Source: Pogona vitticeps (lineage: Eukaryota; Chordata; Lepidosauria; Squamata; Agamidae). Taken from it: a DNA stretch of 64,000 nucleotides. The notes below the pieces were generated by a model. It was not told the origin of the DNA. It saw only the letters and a list, made by a program, of their open reading frames with translations, and did not search any database. The stretch is from assembly GCF_051106095.1 (NCBI RefSeq), contig NC_135791.1, positions 6,334,501 to 6,398,500 of the forward strand. Reading direction: 5' to 3'. Positions within the stretch are counted from its first letter, which is position 1; each line of letters starts with the position of its first letter. Position numbers and translations under genes: made by a program. This document shows, piece by piece, positions 1 to 11,272 of the stretch.

Positions 1-1671
1 CTATTCATCTGTTGCAACACAAACAGTGAAGAGTCCTGTGGCGTTTTTATGAATTCCTATCATAAGCCAAGCTTTCCTCAACAACACAAGGGGAGCAAAA
101 TGTATGCCACAACGTAGTTCTTAATCTTTAAGATGCCTAAAGAGTTGTGATTGGGTTTCCCCTCTCCCCCTCCGAACAGCATGAAATACTACACTAATTT
201 TATGTATGGGGTACTTAACAACTGTATTTAGAATGTTTAACCATGTACGTTTTCTATTTGAATTACATAGTGAAATGCAAAAGGTGGTTTTATTGTTAGC
301 GTGTCAAAATGACAGCAATTTAGCCCTGCAGATATTAAGTGTTTTTTAAAAATAAAATCTTTCTTGTGAAACTCATTCAGCTCATGCAGACTGTGTTAGA
401 GGTTACCTCCCTCACAGGGTTGTTGTGCGGGCAAAGTAGAGACAAGGCATATCAACTGCTTTAAGCTCACTGATAGAAAAGCAGGATATAAATGTAACAA
501 ATACATTCTGTCATAATGCCAGATTGATTTCATAATGAGCTCTTGGTCCGTAAGGGGAGTGTCAAATAACTCCAGCCGAACTGGGTGGCATCCTTGCAAA
601 CATCTCCCACTGTCTGCTGTGTAGGGAACTTAAAAGTTTTTGAGCAATTTGAACAGAGGGAATTCAAATCCACTTCTTGCCTCTTTAATTCCCTAGGCCG
701 AGAAAGTATTATTTGGCCTTTTTTGTGACCCTGCCTGCTTGCATGGATGCTATACTCCTCAAACTCATCCTCTGATCAACCTCTTCTCTCCTACTCCCTA
801 CCTCCAAGGTGAGAAGATATAGGTTTAAAACAGAAGATATTTGTTTGAAAACCCACTTGCCTGTGCATAATTCCATGAAGAAGCTAAGGTGATTGTCTTT
901 TATAAAATAAAAGAAATTTGTTAATGAAAAAAGATGGAATGGCAGTAGCATGTCTTTAATTGTCCATACTAGGAGCTGCCCCACATGGAAGTATCTTCTG
1001 TCTTTCCATCCTTAATGGGGAAGGAAACAAAAGTGAGTTTAAATGGAAGACATTATCTGGACACTCCATAACACTGTGCAAATCAGACAATCCCACAAGG
1101 AAACCGTTGCTTGGGCACATGCAGAGTAGCCACACCTGCTGAAATCTACTTGTCCAAAAAGCTTTTTAAGGTACAGGAGCCTTCTTCTCTTTAACACAGT
1201 AAAAACGAGATCCGTATCAATCAGGGTCAGTGTGAGCCACGTGTCTCCTGACGGTCTAATCCCAGCTCACGTTCGCTATTAGTGGGTAAACAATCCAACG
1301 CTTGAATTCTGCTTCACAAGGATAGAAAGAGCTGACATCAAAGGATCAAAAAGCAACCTCACTATGAATGCTTGGCTGCTGCAAGTGAGTTTCCCTTGAG
1401 GTAACTTTTCTGAAATTTCCTGCTTAAAACCCGAAAAGTCAGAAAGATCACTAGGCCCCGCTTTCACGATCTGCATTCCTACTGAAAATCAAGATCAAGT
1501 GAGCTTTTGCCCTTTAGCTCCGTGATAGGTTTCTGTCCTCCCTGAGCTTGCCTTAGGACACCTGCGTTACAGTTTGACAGGTGCAATGTTTTAAACTTTG
1601 AATGTTTGCCTTGCAGTGTTGTAATCCACCTTCAGGCCTTTTCAAGGAGAAAGGCGGGTTAAAGGAATGCT
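1..1671. other. Intergenic, mostly unique AT-rich DNA
   Basis: No exon-like coding stretch was found. Apart from a SINE/LINE-type tail at about 385-510 and a short similar piece near 1620-1665, I see nothing recognisable. By human synteny the gene to the left should be the PAFAH2 side of the cluster, but no part of it is visible here. Confidence 0.5.
385..510 (+). repeat. Retroposon tail of a squamate SINE/L2-like family
   Basis: The phrase CTCACAGGGTTGTTGTG is followed by a TTTAAGCTC-like stretch and then GATATAAATGTAACAAATA. This is the familiar 3' part of a dispersed amniote retroposon. The 5' part is missing, so the exact family is not certain. A weaker relative lies near 30829-30890. 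Confidence 0.45.
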
Positions 1672-2265
1672 AAGAACATAAGAAGAGCCCTGCTGTATCA
1701 GGCCAAGAGTCCATCTAGTCCAGCTCCCTGTATCTCACCGTGGCCCCACCAGAGGCCTCTGGGAGCCCATGAGACAATGAGATCCCTCTCTCCTGATACC
1801 CCTTCCCCTGCATCTGGCATTTGGAGGTCCCTTCCTTTTAAACCTGGAGATTGTATATCCCCACCATGGCTTGTAACCTGTGATGGACTTTTCCTCCAGG
1901 AATCTGTCCAGTTCCCTTTGAAAGGCATCTAGGCCAGAGGCCATCACCACATCCTGTGGCAAGGAGTTCCACAGACGAACAACATGCTGGGTCAAGAAAT
2001 AATTTTATTTTGTCTGTTCTCATGCTCCCAACACTGGAGTGGATGTCCCCTGGTTCTAGCACTGCATGAGAGGGAAAAGAGCTTCCCTCTGTTCACTTTA
2101 TCCATTCCCCTGCACAATTTTATAGGTCTCAGTTGTGTCCCCCCGCCCTCAGGCGCCTTTTCTCTAGAGACTCAAGAGCCCCGAACGCTGTGGCCTTTCC
2201 TTGTAAAGGAGGTGCACCAGGCCCATCATCCTTTGAACCGCTCTCCTCTACACCTTTTCCAGGTG
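1672..2265 (-). mobile_element. CR1-clade LINE, 3' end of ORF2 plus tail
   Basis: Read on the minus strand, the segment encodes pieces resembling the end of CR1/L2 reverse transcriptases: LESLEKRRLR, a TRGHP-like block, then HVVRLWNSLPQDVV and GLDAFQRELDRFLEEKS, in drifting frames. It is followed by a non-coding tail ending AAGAACATAAGAAGAGCCC in reverse. It is a 5'-truncated and decayed copy. A second copy of the same segment, in the same orientation, lies at 36335-36580. Confidence 0.75.
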
Positions 2266-2586
2266 AACTTGGGTCAGATAGGGTGCATGTGTGAGGGGGG
2301 GCCTGTTTCCTTGTCCGTGTGCCCCCCCAGGCCCCGAAAGACCTCAGTGGGGGGGGCTTCTGAGGGCCAGGAGCGGCCCTCGAAGAGAAGGGGCACAAAG
2401 GGAGAGGGTCTCGCCCCTCTCCCCTCACCAGGCACTGGAAGCCAAGGGTGGCTTCTGTCTCTGACCCCACACGGCCGGCTCAGCACCAAGACCCCCCCCC
2501 CACTAAGCCTTGCCTGCCCACCCGCCCCAAACTGCCTCCATTTCCTCAGTCCCTTTCTCCCCCCCATTATAATCTATCATCTCCGG

Positions 2587-2605
2587 ACTACAGTTCCCAT
2601 CATGC
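2587..2605 (+). promoter_or_regulatory. ZNF143/THAP11 (SBS) motif upstream of STMN1
   Basis: The bases ACTACAGTTCCCATCATGC match the long SBS consensus ACTACANNTCCCANNATGC bound by ZNF143 and THAP11 at many CpG-island promoters. It sits about 150 bp upstream of the inferred STMN1 start, at the edge of the CpG island. The match is read directly; use in cells is inferred. Confidence 0.6.
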
Positions 2606-2750
2606 CCAAGGGCGAAGGAGCGCCCTCCCCTCCCCCTCCCCCCTCGTTGTCCCCCTCTCCTCCCCCGCCCCCTCCCCCCCACCGCGCGGCACGTGCCGCC
2701 CCTTCTGAGCCAATAAGGGGCGTGGCCCCCCGCGCGGTCACGTGCCTTTG

Positions 2751-2758
2751 TTTGGCGC
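2751..2758 (+). promoter_or_regulatory. STMN1: E2F-type site at the STMN1 start
   Basis: TTTGGCGC fits the E2F consensus TTTSSCGC and lies next to the inferred transcription start. STMN1 is known as a proliferation-linked gene, so an E2F site is in keeping with its biology. Binding is inferred only from the motif. Confidence 0.5.
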
Positions 2759-2759
2759 T

Positions 2760-2818
2760 TTTGTGGCGCGGGCAGGGCAGTCGCGAGCGGAGTCGGTGTG
2801 TGGCGGCGGCGAGAGCAG
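2760..2818 (+). other. STMN1: STMN1 non-coding exon 1 (approximate 5' end)
   Basis: A GC-rich leader ends in GAGAGCAG followed by the donor GTGGGC at 2819. The 5' end is placed only by the promoter motifs (CCAAT, Sp, E2F) just upstream and could be off by tens of bases. Like the mammalian gene, the leader carries no start codon, and the ATG lies in exon 2. Confidence 0.5.
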
Positions 2819-5638
2819 GTGGGCTCGGCGGCGGCGTGCGTCTAAATATGTGTGTTTGTACGGGCGAGGGGGGGTGTTGAGGTGGGCCGCGCGCATATGG
2901 TGGACCCTCAGGCGGGGGCCGGGAAGGAGGTTGTGGAGATAGGGACGCTTCGGTCGAGGTCTGTTTGCCGGGCTTTTTTTTTTTTTTAAATAACGAGACG
3001 GGCCAGACGGCGGCGGAGCGTTATATAGGGCGGTTGTTTTTTCCCCACACTTACACAAAGGTGGGGACTGGGTGGGGTTCGGTGACAGGAGCCGCTTAGT
3101 CTGAGGCGGCTCCCTTCTCTCTGGCCCTTTCCTCGTAGGAAGGGGCTGTTCTGCTGACCAGAGCGAGTGGGGCGGCGGCGGCGGCAGCAAGACAAAGGAG
3201 GGCGAGCGAGGTAGTCCGTCTTGAAGGCTCGGCTATTGTTCCCTCGCCACCGTCGGCCCCCCCCTCCTCCTCCTCCAACGGGCGGGCGGCGGTGCAGAGT
3301 CGGTTCCGCGGCGGTGGGGCCGGTCCTCCTTCCCCCCCTCCGTTCCCTTTTTGACAGGACCTCGCCTATTGTTCGAGGGGAAGGGGCGGCGCCCCGACGG
3401 GGGATTCAAGGGAGGAGGAGGAGGCGCCAGGCCCGCTCTCTCCCTCCCTCAGGGCGCCTTCCGAGGCTCCTTGGGCGAAGGACGACAGGGGAAGGGGATA
3501 GGCATGCCTCCTGGAGCGCTTTCGTGGGGAGCGGGGAGAGAGAAAGCAGCGAGGGAAACACCCCCACACACACACAAGGGAACTGGAGGGGAGAAAGCGC
3601 GCCCGCGGAGCCAACTCGGGAGGGGCCGCCGCCCCGCTGGGGCTGTGGGGGGGAGAAGAAGCGGGGGGGAGAGAGTGAGGAGGCGCTCCGGTGTTGATCC
3701 CCAGAAGCGGGCGGGGGTGGTGGTGGTGGTGGTGGCTGCGGGACGGCGCGCGAGGCGCAGGTGCCCGGATGTTACCGTTAGGCGCCTCCGCGGCGTGGCG
3801 GCAGCGCGCGCGCGCGCGCTCTCAGGCGGTTTGAATTCGGAGCGATTTTCTAGAACGGCGCGTGGGGTGGGCGGGGCCTCGGGGCGGCCGCGGGCTTTCT
3901 CTCTCCCCCCCCCATCTGTCGCTCTCTCTGGTCGCGCGCCGATTGGTCGGGAGGCTCGCTGGTGCCCGCCCTCGTGAATGGGTGAGCGGGGGGGGCTTTC
4001 TCTCTCCCCCCCCCCCTTTCCTAACTATAGGGCGTTGTTTCATTTCATTTTATTTTTTTTTACCCCAGCCGTGCTCGTTTTGCAAGCTTAGGAAAGGTTC
4101 GCTGCTTCTGATCCCTCCCCCCCCCCAAAAAAAATTTTTTTTCCCCTTGCACAGTATATTCCACCTTCCAGACCTTTTGTCTGCCTCGGAAGGGAAGCAA
4201 ATCAGGTCTTTATCTTTTGTTTCGGGTTCTCATTCAAATTCGGATTTTGTTTCAAGAAGACCTGGATGACTCGAGCTGAGATTTTAAAATTCAGTTTGCC
4301 TTTTTTTTTAGGATGTCTTTATTCGTGGCCATGTAGTGCGAGCGTTCTGGTTCTTGCTCCTGGCAGGTTAATCCTTCCTGCCTTGAGCATTCACAAAGAT
4401 AGCAGCAACAATGGCTTTGCAGATATAGGGTGCTGGATGAAAGGGAACGCCTCTTTCTTTCTGAAGAAGCACTCTAAGGATTTTAGTAGCATACGTAGAG
4501 TAGCACATAATTGTCAGTATGGACAGGACGGATGGAGCATTCCTGCCGAGTGGCTTAATGATCATGGCTAGAAATGTTTTAAATCATTGAGTGCCAGAAA
4601 CTTATTTTTAAATACTGCCTCCTTCCCATGTTAAGCAGAAGAGTGATTAAACTCCCTGGTACCAGTAACAAGCAGCAAATGTGCACACCCATAACATGCC
4701 AGAGATATTTTCAGTTCCAGATGCATTCATTTTATCTTGGAGGAAAAACTGGTATGTCTTTCTCACCAGCCTCGTATGTCTCCTGCCTGCTGCCTGTTTA
4801 AGAACTATGGGCACAGATTTATTACTGTAACCCTAAATAAAGAGGACATTGCTTGAAATGGATGCTTAGGTTGAAGTCTTAAATGTTAACCTAGGGCAAG
4901 ATGTCCTTTTCCAGTTGTGTATAAGGCAGTATAAGACAAAGATCTGCTTCACGACTAACAAAAATGCCAGAATTGAGCCAGAGCACAGAGTTCTGACTCC
5001 TGTCCTCTGAAGATGCTGGCCACAGAGACTGGTTAAACGTTAGGAAGAAAAACCTTAAGAACACAGCCAAACAGCCCGAAAAACCTACAACCACCAACAG
5101 AATTGATTGTTTCACCCTAGCAGTTTAATCTCTGATAGAATGTAGTATCTTTTGAAACACAGCCACTTGATACCATTTTTCTTTGTGTGAGCATGCAGTA
5201 CTGAATGCTTCCTTAATGCTGGGAACCAACCTCAGGCCAGTGGTTATTGGATTTCTTTTGCCTTACCCAGTCATTTAGTATGTGACAGCTCAACCCTTGA
5301 ACTCCTCAGCCATTTGACCAGTAGTTAAATTGTAAATGCTGAAATGAATACCCAGCAGCATTTTTTTCTGAAACTGTTCTCAGCAGAGTGACCCTGTAAT
5401 CCTTAGATAGAAATTAATTCATAATGTAATCCTGGGTATCCTAATTTGTTTACTACATTACATACAGCATATTGGTTGCCCTTATTTAAGATGTACTGTT
5501 TCACATATCTTCTAAACCTTAAACACAAAGGGCTAGAAGCTGTTGGGAGGGGAAAGTAGCTGTGCTATCTTGCTTAGTCTTGAAAGCCTAACATTTAATC
5601 TTGCAAAAAATCACAACTTGATGTTTCTGTTTCCTTAG
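2819..5638 (+). other. STMN1: STMN1 intron 1
   Basis: The first intron runs from the CpG island into AT-rich DNA. The right part of the island (to about 4010) falls inside it, with a second possible exon 1 ending at 3981. No transposon could be recognised with confidence. Confidence 0.5.
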
Positions 5639-5693
5639 TATTTCTTTGCTGTTATCCTGCATTTGGAATTTATCTTAGCCATGGCATCTTCTG
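5639..5693 (+). CDS. STMN1: STMN1 exon 2 (start codon exon)
   Basis: A pyrimidine-rich acceptor ends at 5638 (TTCCTTAG). An alternative acceptor CTTAG ends at 5678. The ATG is at 5681 in the context TTAGCCATGG; 13 coding bases are followed by donor GTAAGT at 5694. The family has the same tiny first coding exon, ending inside codon 5. Confidence 0.85.
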
Positions 5694-8600
5694 GTAAGTA
5701 CTGTTGACAGTATTGATGACAGTTGTTATAAGTAATGCCTTTTCAGCATTCAGCAACAGTTGGAAGTTTATTTTAGTGGGCTTAATTTATTAGTCATGCT
5801 TTGGGATTACGTTATTCAAAGAATAGTGTATATAATCTAAAGAATATTGTCTCTGTGTGTATAAGTATAAATGTATATGTTGAACAGCACTGGTGTTTGG
5901 GTTCTAGACTTGTCTGATAAAGCAGTGTGGGTTTGCTGACACAGTTGCTGCACAGTTGTCACATTGACAAATGTGAATATATGTAGGCTTCGACTCTGTA
6001 GATTCCCCATGGCAACTGTAGGTGATTAGATCTGTCTTTTCTTCCCCTTCAAATATCAGCATTTCTGTTCTAGTTTGAATAATGGTAAAACTAGCAGGCT
6101 ATATACCACTTGAATGTAAACATTTTAAAATATGCAGAAAGACTGACATCTTCTAAAATTAGATTTCCTTTTTGTCACTTCTTCCCTAGTGCCCATACAC
6201 TACTTTGAAGATCTTGGAGGAAGGGGAAGCTATGTTTACAGTCTGAGAGATTTTAAGCCTATAGTGCTGATGTTTGGAATTTGAGCTGCATGCTTTTAAG
6301 TAGCTTTTTGTTTAGAAACATGATGTGGTGCAGGGTACTGACAATAGCAACTAGTAACAATATTTCTTGTAGACATTCAGGTGAAAGAACTAGAAAAACG
6401 TGCTTCTGGACAGGCATTTGAATTGATACTTGGCCCCCCTTCAAAAGAAGCTGTTCCAGAGTTTCCTCTTTCACCTCCAAAGAAGAAAGACCTTTCACTG
6501 GAAGAAATTCAGAGGAAGCTAGAAGCTGCAGAAGAAAGACGTAAGGTAAATACACAGTGACTGAAATCCGTTAGCATAAAATTACACCACATAAATCTAA
6601 TGGTGTTATCAGCTGCGGCCATATGTTTTTTTAAAAGTTTCCTTTCCCCTGTACTGCCTACCCCAGGCCAGGTTCTTGCACTCCCTTAAGTTGCTTTTTG
6701 TCCTGGAAATGCTTTTGGGGACAGTCATGGCTAATGACATCATCAGGCTTACATGCTGTAACTTTGTGCTAGTGGTTTTCAGCCAGTGTCAGAAATCTAA
6801 ACATTTAGAGGTAAATGTTAGCTGTAAACAGTATTGTATGTTATGTGCTGTCAGGTTACTTCTGATTTAGGACAGCCTTTTGTAGGGTTTTCCTGGTGTG
6901 TGAGATGTTCCAGGAATGGCTAATCATTGCCATCCCTAGTGAGTTTTCAAGACCAAGTGGGAGTTGAATATAGATCTTCTAAGAGCTAGTCTGATACTCT
7001 TGTGTGCTAGACCTGGGGTCCCCAGTCTGCAACCTGGAACCGGGCCGTGGCCTTAGCAGGACTGGGCCGGGGAGACGGATTGCACGCATGTACACCCCCC
7101 CCCATCCACGGGTGCCCCACTCATGCACACCACCCCCTGCACAGATGCTATATTGGGGGCCACTGTGCTAGACCATACAGGCTTTCTGTAGCTTGTGGTT
7201 AAAGTCTGAAACTGTGTAACTGCTATAGTACTTCCTAATATTTTTTTTAAAAACTGAGAAACTAGTAGAAGGCTAGAGATTCCAACATTGCTATAGTTCT
7301 GTTTGAACTATTTGGTTCTGTTAAGCATTTTCCTCGAAGGAGTCCCATGTGATCTATTAGTAGTCTAGAAATGGAGAAGAGGTTTCAAGGGAAAACGAGG
7401 GCAGATGATTTCAGCCTCTGTTGTAATTGCAATCTGACAGCAGACTGGGATTAAGTCAAGTCTTAGTTTTCACAGCCAGCAACTGAAACTTGCATAGATA
7501 ACTTTCAACTAAACATGGAATTGATCTGTATTCTAGTCCCATGAAGCCGAGGTGTTGAAGCAGCTAGCTGAGAAACGAGAGCATGAAAAGGAAGTGCTGC
7601 AGAAGGCAATTGAAGAGAATAACAACTTCAGCAAGATGGCAGAGGAAAAGTTGACCCACAAAATGGAAGCAAACAAAGAGAACAGAGAAGCACAAATGGC
7701 TGCTAAACTGGAACGCTTGAGAGAGAAGGTAAGTAGATTTCAAGTAGTAAACGGAAATGGTCTTGGATTACCAGTTACATCAACAACAGTGCATGATTGG
7801 CCAACATGTTTCTGTGACATGATGGTTTTACAAAAGCAGGTATTGGATGATCTAAACTTTTGGTGAAAAGTTAGCAAGACCAGTAGCTAGATAATTTGCC
7901 AAGCATCCAATTTCTGCTGGAAGAGCTGCAGTATGCAGGGTTAGGTCCAGACAGCCTTCAGTTTACAGAAGATTCTTTCCAGTATTGGAGAGAACAGGAA
8001 TGTAGTGGGGGGAAGGGTTGCTTGAGGAAGTGAATGTGTTCAAGTAGCCTCCTTCTGCACTCCTCAGACTCACCTCCCAGGTTTTTCTAATCCTCCCCCC
8101 CCCAAACAGTTCTTCAGGCAGTTGAAGGTGGAAGAATAGGCTAGAATTGCTGCTGTGTCCTTTTCCAGTGCCAGCAAAACTACTGAGCTAAGTCTGGATT
8201 CAGTGCAGTAGTTGCAGATAGTTCTTTATTTTTTCACTCTGTGACCCCTGCTGCCCCCTCCTGAATAGCAGGGGCTGTTTTGAATGTGTTCTTTAGAGGA
8301 CAACCTTTTTTTTAACAGTCAAGACTGTTTATAGGGGAAAACTGTACTGAGTTGGAGGCACGTCTTGGCACTTAAAAACCTACAGGTATCTCCATTAAAG
8401 ATTTATTTTAGCCAATTGGAGTGAAAAACGTGCATCTTGATACTTAAATTACAGAGTGCAAATTTGCTTGACTCCCATTGTTATCCTATCCTGAAGCTCT
8501 AGGTCCAAGAATGTAGAGGCTGCTCCAAATTTGGAGTTATTTCAGTCCAGGGTCAATGTTCTGTTCACACCAAAAGAACCGTTTTTCTGTGGGACTGAAA

Positions 8601-8721
8601 CTCATGAAGAGCCAGGTGGTGTCTCATTGTCTTCTTCCTGCTTTACTAGGACAAGCATATTGAAGAAGTACGGAAGAACAAAGAAGGAGGCAAAGAATCT
8701 GGTGAGAACGACAGCGACTGA
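5681..8721 (+). CDS. STMN1: Stathmin 1 (oncoprotein 18), complete, four coding exons
   Basis: Joining 5681-5693, 6373-6545, 7537-7728 and 8650-8721 at GT-AG sites gives 149 residues, the same length as human stathmin. Stathmin is cytosolic; it binds two alpha/beta-tubulin dimers and promotes microtubule catastrophe until phosphorylated at mitosis. The start [20 protein letters not shown] is the family N-terminus. The tubulin-capping N-terminal region is followed by the long SLD helix, about residues 44-140, with [11 protein letters not shown] and [13 protein letters not shown]. Phospho-sites Ser16, Ser38 and Ser63 are present, but the usual Ser25 is Gly (GGC at 6432-6434, local sequence [11 protein letters not shown]). 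The C-terminal tail, [11 protein letters not shown], differs from the human one as I remember it. PAQR7 follows on the same strand, 12 kb downstream. Identification is very secure. Confidence 0.97.
6373..6545 (+). CDS. STMN1: STMN1 exon 3 (regulatory N-terminus)
   Basis: Acceptor TTCTTGTAG ends at 6372 and donor GTAAAT begins at 6546. It encodes residues 5-62: the Ser16 site (KRASGQ), the substituted position 25, the Ser38 Pro-directed site (PLSPPKKK) and the first part of the stathmin helix. Confidence 0.95.
7012..7164. mobile_element. hAT-type MITE with perfect 8-bp target duplication
   Basis: The element starts CCTGGGGTCCCCAG and ends GGGGGCCACT. It is flanked on both sides by the identical octamer GTGCTAGA (7004-7011 and 7165-7172), which is a hAT signature. 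It lies in STMN1 intron 3 and has no coding capacity. Its text (GGGCCGTGGCC, GGACTGGGCCGGGG) is akin to the element at 52364-52535. Confidence 0.75.
7537..7728 (+). CDS. STMN1: STMN1 exon 4 (stathmin helix)
   Basis: Acceptor TTCTAG ends at 7536 and donor GTAAGT starts at 7729. It encodes residues 63-126, opening with Ser63-His-Glu and running through the tubulin-binding repeats to LERLREK. The peptide is practically identical to the mammalian one. Confidence 0.96.
8650..8721 (+). CDS. STMN1: STMN1 last coding exon
   Basis: Acceptor TTTACTAG ends at 8649. The exon encodes [23 protein letters not shown] and the stop TGA at 8719-8721. The 3' UTR continues to about 9110. Confidence 0.93.
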   Translation, partial: DKHIEEVRKNKEGGKESGENDSD

Positions 8722-9110
8722 CTTCATCCTGGAAACTGACTTTTCTCCCCTTTGTCTAAATATCCAAAGACTGTTTTGGCCAGTGTTTTTTGTTAAGTTT
8801 CTAGAAAACTGATGTAGAGCTGTATAGTTAGATCTAACTGTACACTTGCTTTGGGGAATTAGAGGGGAGCCCTTTCATGTTCACTCTTTTTCTAAAATGT
8901 TGTCTTTCCAGTGTAGCTATCTTGTTGCATTTCTTCTATTCCAGTGCGTTTGTTCCTGGATTGATGGCTAGTGCTGTATTCAGCTCTGACATTTGTGAAC
9001 GGAATATGTAGTGTAATGTTCATGCTGAATCTGTTACACTTCAGAATCTGTCCATCTTAACAATATTACTGTAACCAAGTGACTTAATAAAGCTGCACAG
9101 TGCTGTTATC
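8722..9110 (+). terminator. STMN1: STMN1 3' UTR and poly(A) signal
   Basis: A canonical AATAAA lies at 9086-9091 (context ACTTAATAAAGC), about 370 bases after the stop, with a TG-rich stretch downstream. Further AATAAA hexamers near 9975 and 10305 could make longer forms, but the first is the best placed. Confidence 0.75.
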
Positions 9111-10611
9111 ACAGGTGACTGTTTCTGAGATTAGCATGACTAAATATGCAACCCAAGCGTAGCTATGGCTAGAACATTTTAATGCAATATTTGAATGAAA
9201 CTGCCTGTAAACAATATTCCTGTATCCAGTGGCTAGTGCTATTCCATAGTGGCCATTTTCTTTAGAATTGTTGCCTGTTGTTTTGGTTTACAATAAGAGC
9301 TTTGTCTTGCACCTCAGCAGTTGTCAGCTGCTGTTTTGTTCAAACAGTTGAGAGCCACCTCCCTCCTTGTATGTGCTTGCACTTCTAACAAATAACTCTT
9401 GTTAACATGTGACCTGATCTGATTTCAAAAGCATTTGCCTGTTGATTTTTGAAGTCTCATTTTACAGGCAGGGGGAGATGGAAGTCCGCAAGACCAGGTT
9501 AAGAAATTTGGAGATTCTGCTCTAATTTCATATCTAGCAGTAAATCTATATTGGGGGGTGAAGGACAAGCTTTGATGGTCCCAGATATTTAGTCTTCACT
9601 ATTTGAATCAATTGTTTTTTCAATTTAAAGCAATACCATAATTTAGATTTGTTAAAGCAGGCTTCCTTAAACGGTGCATAAAAAGGGAATTCCAGCTGTA
9701 GTGAAGTACATGCCATAGGATATGTGTTCCAGTTATTGGCTGCATGGAAGTGATAGCAAAGGAAATGTATGATGAATGTACTTAATTAGTGCTTTTGGGG
9801 TATCAATGGTGAATGGATTTGCTAGTTGAACAGCTCCACCATGTGGCAAAATACTATACAGTGGAATATTGGATGTTGCGCTGGATGCAGACATATTAGG
9901 AATTCAGACCTTTTACATTTAGATTTCAACAGATAAACTTGTGTGGCAAACAGTTACTGTAATTATAATACTAAATAAATGTTTGAGTCTTTTAAGGAAT
10001 AAATGGTTTTTCCCAGCTACAATACAGAGAATTGCTGACCTAGTACTGTTTTGTAGCCAACCTATCTTGATACAAGGGATGCTGTTATTCGAGACTTCTT
10101 CCCCTGCCCTGCCCTTGGAATGTTTCTTACTAAAGTAGAATGACTGGTGGCAGGTTCTTCATGCTGTATTTTTAATGGTATAAATGTGAAACTGCTTCCT
10201 GTGCATGTCTGTCCGGATGTGTTTTTGATCTACTTGCTCATTTTATCAACATATAAAAAATTAATTACTCATCTCTGTAACTTGGTAGATTTAGTCAGTC
10301 ATCAATAAATAGACTTAATTAAATGTGGTGCTTTTTCCTTGCTGTCTTTAGATAGTAAATGTCTTCCCACTGATGAAAAGGTTTTTTTTCCCAAACATTT
10401 TTGAAAGTAGTGTGTTGGTAGGAGAGAAGAAGCATAGAGGAGTGTGACTGGATTGTTGTACCTAGTTACGAAGTTGATCTACATTTTTAAAAATTAGTAG
10501 TTTTGAAGTTACCAGTAATTGTAAAGCTGAAAGCATGAACAATGTTAACAGTTAAATGTTTAAAATTAAAATAAAAAGTGAGAATTTGAGACACAATACC
10601 ATGTGTGTCTA

Positions 10612-10672
10612 TGCAGAAGTCCTGTTGAAGTCAGCGGGCCTATTCCCCAGGTGAGTGTGTCTAGCACTGTGA
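10612..10672 (+). repeat. Fragment of a dispersed amniote repeat
   Basis: GCAGAAGTCCTGTTGAAGTC and the CCCAGGTGAGTGTGTCTAG block resemble the common amniote repeat that reads AGTAAGTCCCATTGA and then CTCCCAGGTAAGTGTG. An inverted relative lies at about 20615-20672. The family name is not certain. Confidence 0.35.
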
Positions 10673-10984
10673 TTAAGAATCAGTCTTAAAGACACGCGTT
10701 CAGTCTGAAAAGCAGAGCTCCAAAGCAGTTAGGGATCTAGTAGTTTTACAGTTCTCAAGAGAATGGAAAATGGGTGAATTTATGCCCTGTTATAGAACTG
10801 TGTTGTGAGTGGTAAACATTACTGAAAGGGGGGAAAATTGAAACTTCTAGATGAGTAATCTTATAAATGCTCCAGTACAGTCCTTAGTATATTTATTGTT
10901 TCTTGGATTTTCCAGTTTGCCATCAGTCTGTTAAACTTTAGGATAGATCATATAATACTTAAGTGGTCTGCAGATTTAATATAT

Positions 10985-11062
10985 TTCTGTTATTCATTAA
11001 CAGCCGCCTAGAGTGGTCACAATTTACTAGATAGGCAGGCTATAAATGAAATAAATAAACAG
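10985..11062 (+). repeat. LINE-derived 3' tail fragment
   Basis: AGCCGCCTAGAGTGGTCAC, then AGATAGGCAGGCTATAAAT and an AAATAA-rich end, matches the tail of a very common squamate LINE/SINE family. Related pieces lie at 12304-12350, 29300-29362 and 37338-37400 in reverse. Confidence 0.55.
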
Positions 11063-11272
11063 CTTTGTAAAATATGGAATGAAAAATAACAATATAGATT
11101 GTGTTACATTGGGACAAATTCTCATGTGACTGAAAACTACTATGAAAGGAATCAGTTGCTTTAAGTTACCAGTGCAGTCTCTAGATAGCAGCACTGGTCT
11201 CAGCTCCTGGATACTAAGGGTTAATTTGTAAATATGTGTGTGTAGAACTAAATATGCTATGCTGAGTTAGTA

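Larger units (their letters stand above)
2590..4010 (+). promoter_or_regulatory. STMN1: CpG island and promoter region of STMN1
   Basis: The stretch is very GC-rich with many CpG and GCGCGC tracts, unlike the AT-rich flanks. The left part holds a CCAAT box (2710-2714), an Sp/KLF site GGGCGTGGCC, two CACGTG E-boxes (2690-2695 and 2739-2744) and an E2F-type TTTGGCGC (2751-2758). The right part, about 3830-3985, holds a second cluster (ATTGG, GGGCGGGGC) before a donor-like GGTGAGC at 3981, and could serve an alternative first exon. Open reading frames across it are GC artefacts. Confidence 0.75.

Noticed and set aside
1984-2880. 298-codon plus-strand frame
   Set aside because: It spans a CR1 fragment on the wrong strand, poly-C tracts and the STMN1 promoter; no protein similarity.
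3221-3977. Open frames right of STMN1 exon 1
   Set aside because: GC-rich intron/CpG island sequence with Arg/Gly/Pro-rich translation; not a gene.
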